From: Pseudomonas viridiflava
Lineage (GTDB): Bacteria; Pseudomonadota; Gammaproteobacteria; Pseudomonadales; Pseudomonadaceae
Assembly: GCF_900580865.1 (NCBI RefSeq)
Contig: NZ_UTBZ01000095.1
Span: forward strand, 82,385 to 146,384
DNA length: 64,000 nucleotides
Direction of reading: 5' to 3'
Program-made: the position numbers and the translations under genes
Notes under the pieces: model-generated
Told to the model about the DNA's origin: nothing
Databases searched by the model: none
What the model saw: the letters and a program-made list of their open reading frames with translations, nothing else
Shown: positions 8,604 to 17,613 of the stretch, piece after piece
Numbering within the stretch: position 1 is the stretch's first letter
Layout of the letters: each line of letters opens with the position of its first letter

Positions 8604-9899
8604 GTGAGCACACTCGTCTGCAGTTCCGTCCGCCCTTCCCGTCTTACCACGCTTCGCCCGCGTTCCACTCTCGGCCTGATCGGCTGCAGCAGCCTCGCCC
8701 TTGCCTTACCGATGAGCGCCGATGCCGAAAGTTTTCTCGAAGACAGCAAAGCCACGCTGAACCTGCGCAACGCCTACTTCAACCGCAACTTCGTCAACCC
8801 GGCCAACCCGCAGGGCAAGGCTGAGGAGTGGACGCAGAACTTCATCCTCGATGCCAAATCCGGTTTCACTCAGGGCACCGTCGGTTTCGGCCTCGATCTG
8901 CTGGGAATGTATTCGCAGAAGCTCGATGGCGGCAAAGGCACGGGCGGCACGCAGCTGTTGCCGATCCACGATGACGGGCGCCCGGCGGACAATTTCGGAC
9001 GGCTCGGCGTGGCGCTGAAGGCCAAGGTATCGAAGACCGAATTGAAGGTTGGCGAGTGGATGCCGGTGCTGCCGATCTTGCGCTCCGACGATGGCCGCTC
9101 GCTGCCGCAGACCTTTCGTGGCGGCCAGATCACTTCCACCGAGATCAATGGCCTGACCCTTTACGGCGGCCAATTCCGCGGCAACAGCCCGCGCAATGAC
9201 GCGAGCATGGAAGACATGTCGATGAACGGCCGCGGCGCGTTCACTTCCGATCGCTTCAACTTCGGTGGCGGCGAGTACAGCTTCAACGACAAGCGCACGC
9301 AGGTCGGCGTGTGGTACGCCGAACTCACGGACATCTACCAGCAGCAGTATTTCAATCTCAGCCATAGCCAGCCGGTGGGCGACTGGACGCTCGGCGCCAA
9401 CCTCGGTTTCTTCACCGGCAAGGAAGACGGCAGCGCCCAGGCCGGCGACCTCGACAACAAAACCGCGTTCGCCCTGCTGTCGGCCAAATACGGTGGCAAC
9501 ACGTTCTATGTCGGTCTGCAAAAACTCAACGGCGACGACGCGTGGATGCGGGTCAACGGCACCAGCGGCGGCACCCTCGCCAACGACAGCTACAACGCCA
9601 GTTATGACAACGCCAAAGAGCGCTCCTGGCAACTGCGCCATGACTACAACTTCGTCGCCCTCGGCGTTCCCGGTCTGACCCTGATGAACCGCTACATCAG
9701 CGGCGACAACGTGCACACCGGGACGATCACTGACGGCAAGGAATGGGGCCGCGAGTCGGAGCTGGCCTACACCGTGCAGAGCGGCCCGTTGAAAAATCTC
9801 AACGTGAAATGGCGCAACGCAACGATACGCCGGGACTTCAGCACCAACGAGTTTGACGAGAACCGGATTTTTATCAGTTATCCGATTTCGTTGTTGTAA
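8604..9899 (+). CDS. OprD-family outer-membrane porin (probable uronate porin)
   Basis: The protein has 431 residues including a long signal peptide ending near MSADA. The mature part begins FLEDSKATLNLRNAYFNRNF, characteristic of OprD-family substrate-specific channels, and ends in alternating strands closing with YPISLL (outer-membrane C-terminus). Start is GTG at 8604 with AGGGAG upstream. Its position and shared operator with udh suggest it carries glucuronate or galacturonate across the outer membrane; the P. putida uronate locus has a comparable porin. Substrate is inferred from context. Confidence 0.85.
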   Translation: MSTLVCSSVRPSRLTTLRPRSTLGLIGCSSLALALPMSADAESFLEDSKATLNLRNAYFNRNFVNPANPQGKAEEWTQNFILDAKSGFTQGTVGFGLDLLGMYSQKLDGGKGTGGTQLLPIHDDGRPADNFGRLGVALKAKVSKTELKVGEWMPVLPILRSDDGRSLPQTFRGGQITSTEINGLTLYGGQFRGNSPRNDASMEDMSMNGRGAFTSDRFNFGGGEYSFNDKRTQVGVWYAELTDIYQQQYFNLSHSQPVGDWTLGANLGFFTGKEDGSAQAGDLDNKTAFALLSAKYGGNTFYVGLQKLNGDDAWMRVNGTSGGTLANDSYNASYDNAKERSWQLRHDYNFVALGVPGLTLMNRYISGDNVHTGTITDGKEWGRESELAYTVQSGPLKNLNVKWRNATIRRDFSTNEFDENRIFISYPISLL

Positions 9900-9925
9900 C
9901 CACCAGGCGCCACACCGGGTTTTCC

Positions 9926-10015
9926 TGTGGGAGTGAGCCTGCTCGCGAAGGCGGCGTGTCAGTCGACATCAACTCTGAATGACATACCGCTTTCGCGAGC
10001 AGGCTCGCTCCCACA
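9926..10015. repeat. REPIN (GCTCGC family)
   Basis: GTGGGAGTGAGCCTGCTCGC and GCGAGCAGGCTCGCTCCCAC in inverted orientation around a GGCGTGTCAG segment. It lies downstream of the porin gene and ahead of the udh promoter. Confidence 0.88.
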
Positions 10016-10095
10016 AGGGGATTGCATTGCAACGAAGGAGTCGCGGTGATTGAAAAGTGAATGAGCCCCTTCCGTCATCTACACCAAAAGTCGCG

Positions 10096-10157
10096 TTGAC
10101 AAGTTCCGGAAACCCTACCGATACTTCAGTGCAGTCATACGACAACCTACAACAAAC
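10096..10157 (+). promoter_or_regulatory. Promoter and operator-like motif upstream of udh
   Basis: TTGACA at 10096 with GATACT at 10120 (18-base spacing) forms a plausible sigma-70 promoter. TACGACAACCTACAACAAA at 10138 repeats the core of the porin operator. The distance from -35 to core is 42 bases here and 43 at the porin gene, so the two promoters share the whole layout. Confidence 0.6.
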
Positions 10158-10184
10158 CTAATAACAATGTGTCCAGGGATTGCC

Positions 10185-11009
10185 ATGACGTCTACCTCTA
10201 CTCCCCGCGCTCCATTCAATCGCCTGCTGCTGACCGGCGCTGCCGGTGGCCTGGGCAAAGTCCTGCGCGAACGTATGCGCCCTTACGCCAATGTCCTGCG
10301 TCTGTCGGACATCGCCGCCCTCGCCCCGGCCGTCGATGATCGTGAAGAAGTCGTGCTCTGTGATCTGGCCGACAAAAACGCCGTGCATCAACTGGTCGAA
10401 GGCGTCGATGCGATCCTGCATTTTGGCGGTGTCTCCGTCGAGCGGCCCTTCGAAGAAATCCTCGGCGCCAACATCTGCGGTGTGTTTCACATCTACGAAG
10501 CGGCGCGTCGGCATGGCGTAAAACGGGTGATCTTCGCCAGCTCCAACCATGTCATCGGCTTCTACAAACAGGACGAGCCGCTCGACGCCAGCTCCGCGCG
10601 CCGCCCGGATGGCTACTACGGCTTGTCCAAGTCCTACGGCGAAGACATGGCCAGCTTCTACTTTGATCGCTACGGCATCGAAACCGTCAGCATCCGCATC
10701 GGCTCCTCGTTTCCCGAGCCGCAAAACCGTCGAATGATGCACACCTGGCTGAGCTTCGACGACCTCACGCAACTGCTTGAACACTCGCTGTACACGCCCA
10801 ACGTCGGCCACACCGTGGTCTATGGCATGTCTGACAACAAGGACGTCTGGTGGGACAACCGCTTCGCCAGCCACCTCGGCTTCGAAGCGAAGGACAGCTC
10901 CGAAGTGTTCCGCGAAAAAGTCGAGGCGCAGCCAATGCCGGCCGCCGATGACCCGGCGCGAATTTATCAGGGCGGCGCGTTTGTCGCGGCTGGACCGTTC
11001 GGCGACTGA
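10185..11009 (+). CDS. udh: Uronate dehydrogenase
   Basis: This 274-residue extended short-chain dehydrogenase oxidises glucuronate or galacturonate with NAD+ to the aldarolactone in the cytoplasm. GAAGGLG at 18-24 is the NAD-binding loop and Y145-GLS-K149 the catalytic pair; SSNHVIGFY is typical of Udh. I use the ATG at 10185, with AGGGA just upstream, rather than the one at 10167 with no ribosome site. It heads the udh-lactonase-TRAP operon, and P. syringae and P. putida enzymes have the same size. Confidence 0.92.
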   Translation: MTSTSTPRAPFNRLLLTGAAGGLGKVLRERMRPYANVLRLSDIAALAPAVDDREEVVLCDLADKNAVHQLVEGVDAILHFGGVSVERPFEEILGANICGVFHIYEAARRHGVKRVIFASSNHVIGFYKQDEPLDASSARRPDGYYGLSKSYGEDMASFYFDRYGIETVSIRIGSSFPEPQNRRMMHTWLSFDDLTQLLEHSLYTPNVGHTVVYGMSDNKDVWWDNRFASHLGFEAKDSSEVFREKVEAQPMPAADDPARIYQGGAFVAAGPFGD

Positions 11010-11039
11010 TCACCCTGACAACGACGCAAAGGAATGAGT

Positions 11040-11933
11040 ATGCAAGCCGAATTGATCGTCGATGCCCGCAACGCCGTGGGCGAAAGCCCGGTCTGGGTGG
11101 CAGAGGAAAACGCGCTGTACTGGGTGGATATTCCCAACGGCGGCCTGCAACGCTGGAGCGCTGATACCGGCCATGTGCATGCCTGGAAAACCCCGGAAAT
11201 GCTCGCCTGCATTTCCCGTCACAGCCGTGGCGGCTGGATTGCCGGGATGGAGAGCGGCTTCTTTCATCTGCACCCGCACAACGACGGCAGCCTCGACAGC
11301 GAACGGCTCGCCAGTGTTGAGCACCGCCGCAAAGACATGCGCCTCAACGATGGCCGCTGCGACCGCCAGGGTCGGTTCTGGGCCGGCAGCATGGTGCTGA
11401 ACATGGGCCTGAGTGCGCCCGAAGGCCGGCTCTACCGCTACGGCGCCGGGCAATCTGGCGTGATCGAAGCGCAGCTCGACGGCTTCATCGTGCCCAACGG
11501 CCTCGGTTTCAGTCCCGACGGCAAAACCATGTATTTGTCCGACTCCCACCCCGACGTGCAATTGATCTGGGCGTTCGATTACGACACCGATACCGGCACG
11601 CCGTCGAACCGCCGCGTCTTCGTCGACATGAACCATTTTCCCGGACGTCCCGACGGTGCTGCGGTGGATGCCGAGGGTTGCTACTGGATCTGCGCCAACG
11701 ATGCCGGCCTCATCCACCGCTTTGCCCCGGACGGTCGTCTTGATTTCTCACTGGAGGTGCCGGTGAAAAAACCGACCATGTGTGCCTTCGGCGGCAGCCG
11801 GATGGACACCTTGTTCGTCACCTCGATTCGTCCCGGCGACGACCACGATCCGCAATCCCTGGCCGGCGGCGTGTTCGCCCTCAACCCCGGCGTCAAAGGC
11901 CTGGAAGAGCCGCGGTTCAAAGATTCGCTGTAA
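11040..11933 (+). CDS. SMP-30/gluconolactonase-family aldarolactonase
   Basis: This 297-residue six-bladed beta-propeller has the family signatures GESPVWVAEENALYWVDI, RLNDGRCDRQGRFWAGSM and GLGFSPDGKTMYLSDS, which carry the divalent-metal ligands (Glu, Asn, Asp). It would open the 1,5-lactone made by Udh to glucarate or galactarate. AAGGA sits one base before a first ATG (11034) but six bases before the second (11040), so I start at 11040. It follows udh by about 30 bases in the same operon. Confidence 0.88.
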   Translation: MQAELIVDARNAVGESPVWVAEENALYWVDIPNGGLQRWSADTGHVHAWKTPEMLACISRHSRGGWIAGMESGFFHLHPHNDGSLDSERLASVEHRRKDMRLNDGRCDRQGRFWAGSMVLNMGLSAPEGRLYRYGAGQSGVIEAQLDGFIVPNGLGFSPDGKTMYLSDSHPDVQLIWAFDYDTDTGTPSNRRVFVDMNHFPGRPDGAAVDAEGCYWICANDAGLIHRFAPDGRLDFSLEVPVKKPTMCAFGGSRMDTLFVTSIRPGDDHDPQSLAGGVFALNPGVKGLEEPRFKDSL

Positions 11934-11997
11934 CACCCGCCTCTGCTGCACCGCTGTGCCTTGAACACAAAAATAACAAGACTGGAGACTCACCCCC

Positions 11998-12969
11998 ATG
12001 AACTTCAAACGCACCTTGCTGGCCGCTGCACTCCCGCTGATGGTTACCTTCACTGGCGCCGCTCAGGCCCTGCAACTCAAATTCGCTGACATTCACCCCG
12101 CCGGTTATCCAACCGTGGTGGCCGAAGAAAACATGGGTAAGACCCTGACCAAGGAGACCAACGGCGAGCTGACTTTCCAATACTTCCCCGGCGGTGTGCT
12201 GGGCTCCGAAAAAGAAGTCATCGAGCAGATGCAAGTCGGCGCGGTACAGCTGTCTCGCGTCAGCCTGGGTATCGTCGGACCCGTGGTTCCGGACGTGAAC
12301 GTGTTCAACATGCCGTTCATCTTCCGCGATCACCAACACATGCGTAACGTCATCGACGGCGCAGTGGGCGACGAGATCCTCGACAAAATCACCAACTCTG
12401 AGTTCGGCCTGGTGGCCCTGGCCTGGATGGACGGCGGCACGCGCAACGTCTACACCAAGAAACCGGTACGCAAGCTCGAAGACCTCAAGGGTATGAAAAT
12501 CCGCGTGCAAGGCAACCCGATGTTCATCGACATGATGAACGCCATGGGCGGTAACGGCATCGCCATGGATACCGGCGAGATCTTCAGTGCCCTGCAGACC
12601 GGCGTGATCGACGGCGCGGAAAACAACCCGCCAACCCTGCTCGAACACAACCACTTCCAGAATGCGAAGTACTACAGCCTCACGGGCCACCTGATCCTGC
12701 CAGAGCCGATCGTGATGTCGAAAATCACCTGGGAAAAACTGACCCCGGATCAACAGGCGCTGGTCAAGACTGCCGCCAAGGCTGCCCAGGCCGAAGAGCG
12801 CGTGCTGTGGGACAAGAAGTCCGCTGCCAGTGAAGAAAAACTCAAGGCCGCCGGCGTCGAGTTCATCGAGGTCGACAAAAAACCCTTCTACGACGCCACC
12901 GCACCGGTGCGGGAAAAGTACGGCGCGAAGTATGCCGACCTGATCAAGAAAATCGAAGCCGTTCAGTAA
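11998..12969 (+). CDS. TRAP transporter substrate-binding protein (DctP family)
   Basis: The 323-residue periplasmic receptor has a cleavable signal peptide ending AAQA. GMKIRVQGNP holds the conserved arginine that binds the substrate carboxylate in DctP proteins. The chain ends in lysine-rich helices as usual. It should capture uronate and deliver it to the membrane subunits encoded next. Substrate assignment comes from the surrounding uronate genes. Confidence 0.9.
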   Translation: MNFKRTLLAAALPLMVTFTGAAQALQLKFADIHPAGYPTVVAEENMGKTLTKETNGELTFQYFPGGVLGSEKEVIEQMQVGAVQLSRVSLGIVGPVVPDVNVFNMPFIFRDHQHMRNVIDGAVGDEILDKITNSEFGLVALAWMDGGTRNVYTKKPVRKLEDLKGMKIRVQGNPMFIDMMNAMGGNGIAMDTGEIFSALQTGVIDGAENNPPTLLEHNHFQNAKYYSLTGHLILPEPIVMSKITWEKLTPDQQALVKTAAKAAQAEERVLWDKKSAASEEKLKAAGVEFIEVDKKPFYDATAPVREKYGAKYADLIKKIEAVQ

Positions 12970-13045
12970 CGCCTCCCGCTCCGTCCTCATGAACAAGGCC
13001 CGGTGCGCCCGATGACTGCGGCGCGCCCGGTTACGGTGGAACCCG

Positions 13046-13573
13046 ATGAAGAATCTACTGCTGCGTATCAACGACAAGATCTACATGACGTGCATCTGGG
13101 TCGCCGGCCTTTCCGTCCTGGCGATTTCCCTGATGATTCCCTGGGGCGTGTTCGCCCGTTACGTGCTGGGTACCGGTTCGAGCTGGCCCGAGCCCACGGC
13201 GATCCTGCTGATGATGGTGTTTACCTTCATCGGCGCCGCCGCCAGTTACCGCGCCGGCGCGCACATGGCCGTGGCCATGCTCACCGATCGCATGCCACCG
13301 CACGTGAGATCCGCGGCGGCGATTTTTTCCCAGCTGCTGATGGCGGCGATCTGCATCTTCATGACGATCTGGGGCGCCAAGCTGTGCATGTCCACCTGGA
13401 ACCAGTTCATGGCGGCCCTGCCCGATCTGCGCGTCGGCGTGACCTATTTGCCGATTCCCGTGGGCGGCTTGCTGACGCTGATTTTTGTTCTGGAAAAACT
13501 CTTGCTCGGTGACCAGAGCAAACGGCGGGTCGTGCAGTTCGACCTGGTTGAAGAAAGTGAAGGTGCCGCTTAA
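13046..13573 (+). CDS. TRAP transporter small membrane subunit (DctQ family)
   Basis: This 175-residue protein has four transmembrane helices, the expected size and topology for DctQ. GTGGA lies just upstream of the ATG. The stop codon overlaps the dctM start by one base (TAATG). It scaffolds the large permease in the inner membrane. Confidence 0.88.
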   Translation: MKNLLLRINDKIYMTCIWVAGLSVLAISLMIPWGVFARYVLGTGSSWPEPTAILLMMVFTFIGAAASYRAGAHMAVAMLTDRMPPHVRSAAAIFSQLLMAAICIFMTIWGAKLCMSTWNQFMAALPDLRVGVTYLPIPVGGLLTLIFVLEKLLLGDQSKRRVVQFDLVEESEGAA

Positions 13574-14853
13574 TGGACGCTCTGATACTGCTGGGCAGTT
13601 TTATCGCTTTGATCCTGATCGGCATGCCGGTCGCCTACGCACTGGGCGCCGCCGCGCTGATCGGTGCATGGTGGATCGACATTCCGTTCCAGGCGGTGAT
13701 GATTCAGGTCGCTTCGGGGGTGAACAAATTCTCGCTGCTGGCCATTCCGTTCTTCGTGCTGGCCGGTGCGATCATGGCCGAGGGCGGCATGTCCCGTCGC
13801 TTGGTGGCGTGTGCCGGGGTGCTGGTGGGTTTTGTCCGCGGTGGCCTGTCACTGGTCAACATTGTCGCCTCGACCTTCTTCGGCGCGATCTCCGGTTCGT
13901 CGGTGGCCGACACCGCGTCGGTGGGTTCGGTGCTGATTCCGGAAATGGAACGCAAGGGCTATCCACGGGATTTCTCCACGGCCGTGACGGTCAGCGGTTC
14001 GGTGCAAGCCCTGCTGACCCCGCCCAGCCATAACTCGGTGCTCTACTCCCTGGCCGCCGGTGGCACGGTTTCAATTGCTTCGCTGTTCATGGCGGGCATC
14101 GTGCCGGGCTTGCTGATGAGCGCCTGCTTGATGGTGCTGTGCCTGATTTTTGCGAGAAAACGCGACTATCCCAAGGGTGAAGTGATCCCGATGCGCCAGG
14201 CGTTGAAAATCGTCGGCGAAGCCCTCTGGGGCCTGATGGCGATGGTGATCATCCTCGGCGGCATCCTCTCGGGGATCTTCACCGCGACAGAGTCGGCGGC
14301 GATTGCCGTACTCTGGTCATTCTTCGTCACCATGTTCATCTACCGCGACTACAAATGGCGCGAACTGCCGAAACTGATGCACCGCACGGTGCGGACGATT
14401 TCGATCGTGATGATCCTGATCGGTTTCGCCGCGAGCTTCGGCTACATCATGACCCTGATGCAGATCCCGGCGAAGATCACCACGCTGTTCCTGACCCTGT
14501 CGGACAACCGCTACGTGATCCTGATGTGCATCAACGTCATGCTGCTGTTGCTCGGCACGGTGATGGACATGGCGCCGCTGATCCTGATCCTGACGCCAAT
14601 CCTGATGCCGGTGATTCTCGGTATCGGCGTCGATCCGGTGCAGTTCGGCATGATCATGCTGGTCAACCTCGGGATCGGATTGATAACGCCGCCGGTGGGT
14701 GCGGTACTGTTTGTCGGTTCGGCGGTGGGCAAGGTCAGCATCGAGAGCACCGTGAAAGCGTTGCTGCCGTTCTATGCCGTGCTGTTCCTGGTGTTGATGT
14801 TGGTGACTTACGTGCCGGCACTTTCGCTGTGGTTGCCGCATTTGGTGTTGTAA
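13573..14853 (+). CDS. TRAP transporter large permease (DctM family)
   Basis: This 426-residue membrane protein has about 12 hydrophobic helices and the DctM features FFGAISGSSVADTASVG and LITPPVGAVLFVG. It is the Na+-driven channel subunit of the uronate TRAP system and the last gene of the operon. A GATCAAAAGATC-type inverted repeat follows closely and may act as the transcription end. Confidence 0.92.
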   Translation: MDALILLGSFIALILIGMPVAYALGAAALIGAWWIDIPFQAVMIQVASGVNKFSLLAIPFFVLAGAIMAEGGMSRRLVACAGVLVGFVRGGLSLVNIVASTFFGAISGSSVADTASVGSVLIPEMERKGYPRDFSTAVTVSGSVQALLTPPSHNSVLYSLAAGGTVSIASLFMAGIVPGLLMSACLMVLCLIFARKRDYPKGEVIPMRQALKIVGEALWGLMAMVIILGGILSGIFTATESAAIAVLWSFFVTMFIYRDYKWRELPKLMHRTVRTISIVMILIGFAASFGYIMTLMQIPAKITTLFLTLSDNRYVILMCINVMLLLLGTVMDMAPLILILTPILMPVILGIGVDPVQFGMIMLVNLGIGLITPPVGAVLFVGSAVGKVSIESTVKALLPFYAVLFLVLMLVTYVPALSLWLPHLVL

Positions 14854-14862
14854 CAATCTGAA

Positions 14863-14946
14863 AGATCGCAGCCTTCGGCAGCTCCTACAGAAGCCGCATT
14901 TCCTTGTAGGAGCTGTCGAGTGAAACGAGGCTGCGATCTTTTGATC
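14863..14946. repeat. REP-like inverted repeat (GATCAAAAGATCGCAG family)
   Basis: AGATCGCAGCCTTCGGCAGC...TCCTACAG faces TTGTAGGAGCTGTCGAGTGA...GCTGCGATCTTTTGATC. It lies between the convergent dctM and sulfite exporter genes and ends in TTTTGATCTT, so it could also terminate transcription. Confidence 0.82.
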
Positions 14947-14956
14947 TTACCCACGC

Positions 14957-15757
14957 TCAGGCGCGAAATAGCATGTAGGCCGCCACCACCAGACAGACAC
15001 TGGCAAACCCCACCTGCAACGCCCGCGCCGGCACTCGCGCACAGAGCTTACGGCCGATGATCATGCCGACAATGCTGGCGACGATGAACGCCGCGCCCTG
15101 CCCGTCAATCCGCACACCGGCGTGAAACGAGCCGATCACCCCGATCGCCGAAATCAGACTGATCACCATCAACGACGTGGCGACAATTCCGCGCATCTGC
15201 ACATCGGTCAGTTGCTTGAACGCCGGCACAATCAAAAAGCCGCCACCGACACCGAGCAATCCGGACACCACGCCAGTAATTGCGCCCAGCGCCGCCAATG
15301 TAGCGGTGCATTTGGCGGTCCAGTCGAAGCGCCCGGTGTCTTCATTGAGCATGCAGTTCTTCTGGCCCCAACTGGCGTGACCGTGATCGCTCGGCCCCTC
15401 CTGCTGGCGCTCGCGACGCAGCATGCGCCAGGCCACCATGACCATCAGCAGACTGAACAGGACCATCAGGATTTTGTCCGACAACTGGTGCGCGAAGTAA
15501 ATACCCAACGGCGAAAACACCGCACCCAACGCCGCAATCAGCAACGCCGCGCGATAACGCACCAGGCCATGACGCAAACCGTCGATAGCACCGACCGCCG
15601 CCGCACTGCCGACCGCAAACAACGCCACCGGCGCTGCCTGAGTCATCGTCCAGCCAAGCCCGAGCACCAGCGCCGGCACCGCGAGAATCCCGCCGCCGGC
15701 CCCGGTCAAGCCGAGGAGCAATCCCATCACCACGCCAAACAGACTTGCCAGCAACAT
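14957..15757 (-). CDS. TSUP-family sulfite/sulfur-anion exporter (TauE/SafE)
   Basis: This 266-residue membrane protein has about eight helices and the duplicated glycine-rich motif of the TauE/SafE family (GLTGAGGGILAVPAL near residue 20 and GVVSGLLGVGGGFLIVPAF near 160). It starts nine bases after the sulfide:quinone reductase gene in the same direction. By analogy with BigR operons it would export sulfite produced when persulfide is oxidised. Confidence 0.87.
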   Translation of the reverse strand: MLLASLFGVVMGLLLGLTGAGGGILAVPALVLGLGWTMTQAAPVALFAVGSAAAVGAIDGLRHGLVRYRAALLIAALGAVFSPLGIYFAHQLSDKILMVLFSLLMVMVAWRMLRRERQQEGPSDHGHASWGQKNCMLNEDTGRFDWTAKCTATLAALGAITGVVSGLLGVGGGFLIVPAFKQLTDVQMRGIVATSLMVISLISAIGVIGSFHAGVRIDGQGAAFIVASIVGMIIGRKLCARVPARALQVGFASVCLVVAAYMLFRA

Positions 15758-15766
15758 AGGGTTTTC

Positions 15767-17011
15767 TCAGTCAACCTTGGACAGACCAGTCAGCCACTCG
15801 CGGCCCTTGAGCATGCCGTTCCAGTAGAACCATGGCAGCAGCGACGCCTTGAGAAACCACGCCGAACGTCGCGCCACAGTCGGGTCCAGAGGAAAGGTCG
15901 GCAGCAACTTACCGGCATAACCGAACTCGGCGAGAATCACCTTGCCCTTCTCCACCGTCAGCGGACAGGAACCGTAGCCGTCGTACTTCAACGGCAGTGG
16001 TTGTTGCTTGCGCAGGGCGAGCAGGTTTTCCGCCACTACCACGACTTGCTTGCGCACCGCCGCGGCAGTTTTCGCGTTGCTGGTGCCGCAGATATCACCG
16101 AGTGCAAACACCTCGGGATAGCGCGGATGTTGCAGGCTGTGCGGATTGACTTCGCACCAGCCGGCGGCGTCAGCCAGCGGACTTTGCGCAATGAAATCCG
16201 GCGAAACTTGCGGCGGCACGACGTGCAGCAGATCGAAGCTTTTCGCCTCGCGGGTGACATTGCCGTCAGCGTCCTTGATCTCGAACCACGCGGTTTTCGC
16301 CGGGCCGTCGACCTTGACCAGATTCGAGTTGAACGCCAACTGCGCGTTGTACTTTTCGATGTACTTCATCAACGGCGGCACGAACGTCGCCACGCCGAAC
16401 AGCGCGGCGCCGGCCAGATTGAATTCGACATTGATGTTGTTCAGCGCTCCGCTTTTCAGCCAGTGATCGCAAGACAGATACAGCGCTTTTTGCGGCGCGC
16501 CGGCGCATTTGATCGGCATCGCCGGTTGGGTGAACAGCGCTTTGCCGCCGCGCAGTTTCTGCACCTGATCCCAGGTGTACTGCGCGTGCTGGTAGCTGTA
16601 GTTGGAAGTAACGCCGTGCTGGCCGAGGCTTTCCTGCAAGCCTTCGATCTTCTCCCAGGCCAGGCGCAGGCCGGGACAAACGATCAGGTTCTGGTAGCTG
16701 ACCGTGCGTTGATCGTTGAGAGTGAGTTGGCGCTTGTCCGGGTCGATCGCGGTGACCGCCGCTTGCAGCCAGCTTGCTTGCTTTGGCATGACCTTGCTCA
16801 TCGGCCGGGCGGTGTCTTTGACGTCGTAGGCGCCACCGCCGACCAGCGTCCACGCCGGTTGATAGTAATGCTGGGCGCTGGGTTCGATCACGGTAACTTT
16901 CAGAGCCGGATCACGTTTGAGCAGACTGGCGACGAAACCAATACCGGCCGTACCGCCGCCGATCACCACGATGTCTGCACTGATGGATGGGCCCCAGTGT
17001 TGATCGTTCAT
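15767..17011 (-). CDS. sqr: Sulfide:quinone oxidoreductase (type II-like)
   Basis: This 414-residue FAD protein oxidises sulfide to sulfane sulfur and reduces quinone at the inner membrane. GGGTAGIG is the FAD loop. C169 in IKCAGAPQK and C349 in YDGYGSCPL match the redox cysteine pair of type II SQR (mitochondrial SQOR-like). A hydrophobic C-terminal stretch (AWFLKASLLPWFYWNGML) probably anchors it. The start at 17011 has AAGGA eight bases upstream, better than an ATG 21 bases earlier. It lies between bigR and the exporter gene. Confidence 0.9.
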   Translation of the reverse strand: MNDQHWGPSISADIVVIGGGTAGIGFVASLLKRDPALKVTVIEPSAQHYYQPAWTLVGGGAYDVKDTARPMSKVMPKQASWLQAAVTAIDPDKRQLTLNDQRTVSYQNLIVCPGLRLAWEKIEGLQESLGQHGVTSNYSYQHAQYTWDQVQKLRGGKALFTQPAMPIKCAGAPQKALYLSCDHWLKSGALNNINVEFNLAGAALFGVATFVPPLMKYIEKYNAQLAFNSNLVKVDGPAKTAWFEIKDADGNVTREAKSFDLLHVVPPQVSPDFIAQSPLADAAGWCEVNPHSLQHPRYPEVFALGDICGTSNAKTAAAVRKQVVVVAENLLALRKQQPLPLKYDGYGSCPLTVEKGKVILAEFGYAGKLLPTFPLDPTVARRSAWFLKASLLPWFYWNGMLKGREWLTGLSKVD

Positions 17012-17067
17012 TGCTTGTTCCTTTTGCTGCACGCAAGGATTGTTCTAGCCAAACCACAAATCCCAAT

Positions 17068-17155
17068 GTGGGAGCGAGCCTGCTCGCGAAGGCGGCGTAT
17101 CAGTCGATGCAAGTATTGCCTGACCTAGCGCTTTCGCGAGCAGGCTCGCTCCCAC
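17068..17155. repeat. REPIN (GCTCGC family)
   Basis: GTGGGAGCGAGCCTGCTCGC and GCGAGCAGGCTCGCTCCCAC inverted around GGCGTATCAGTCG. It sits between bigR and sqr inside what otherwise looks like one operon, so it may reduce or uncouple downstream expression. Confidence 0.88.
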
Positions 17156-17180
17156 ATTGAACCAGTGTCATGGCTGGCAT

Positions 17181-17522
17181 TTATTGATGGCCCAGACTTT
17201 TCAGCACGGCCCCGCAATACAGTCCCGACAGGGTCTTCATCACCTGAATCACTTCCGGACTGGCGAGCCCATAAAAAATGTACTTGCCTTCACGACGGGT
17301 CGCGACCAGCCCTTCATCACGCAGAATGCCCAATTGCTGAGACAGCGTCGGCTGGCGCACGCCGGTCATCTTTTCCAGTTCGCCAACGTTGCGTTCGCCC
17401 TGGGTCAGTTGACAGAGGATCAACAGGCGATCCTCATTGGCCATGGCCTTGAGCAACGCGCAGGCCTTGGAGGCCGAGGCGCGCAGTTGGGCAACTTCAC
17501 ATTCGGTCAGACTGGATTGCAT
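17181..17522 (-). CDS. bigR: ArsR-family sulfide/persulfide sensor, BigR/SqrR-like
   Basis: This 113-residue winged-helix repressor has cysteines at 8, 21, 37 and 103. C37 (in RLLILCQLT) and C103 (LYCGAV) lie where BigR and SqrR place their persulfide-sensing pair. The recognition helix is RQPTLSQQLGILRDEGLV. The neighbours (sqr, exporter, persulfide dioxygenase) are the classic BigR regulon. A GTG six bases upstream (17528) is an alternative start; GAAGG lies between the optimal distances for both. Confidence 0.88.
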   Translation of the reverse strand: MQSSLTECEVAQLRASASKACALLKAMANEDRLLILCQLTQGERNVGELEKMTGVRQPTLSQQLGILRDEGLVATRREGKYIFYGLASPEVIQVMKTLSGLYCGAVLKSLGHQ

Positions 17523-17555
17523 TTGCACGATGCCTTCAAGGTCACTTAAGCTGCG

Positions 17556-17581
17556 AACATTATGTTTTTAGATAAAGTGTT
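17556..17581. promoter_or_regulatory. Candidate BigR operator
   Basis: The AT-rich imperfect inverted repeat AACATTAT...ATAAAGTGTT lies in the 91-base gap between divergent bigR and blh, the expected place for BigR self-repression and control of blh. The assignment rests on position, AT content and symmetry only. Confidence 0.5.
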
Positions 17582-17613
17582 GCAACCCATTTCCCTTGTT
17601 CAGGTTGGTGTCC

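Noticed and set aside
15122..17128. 668-codon open frame on the plus strand
   Set aside because: It is antisense to the sulfite exporter and sulfide:quinone reductase genes and rich in Arg/His/Gln without recognisable domains.
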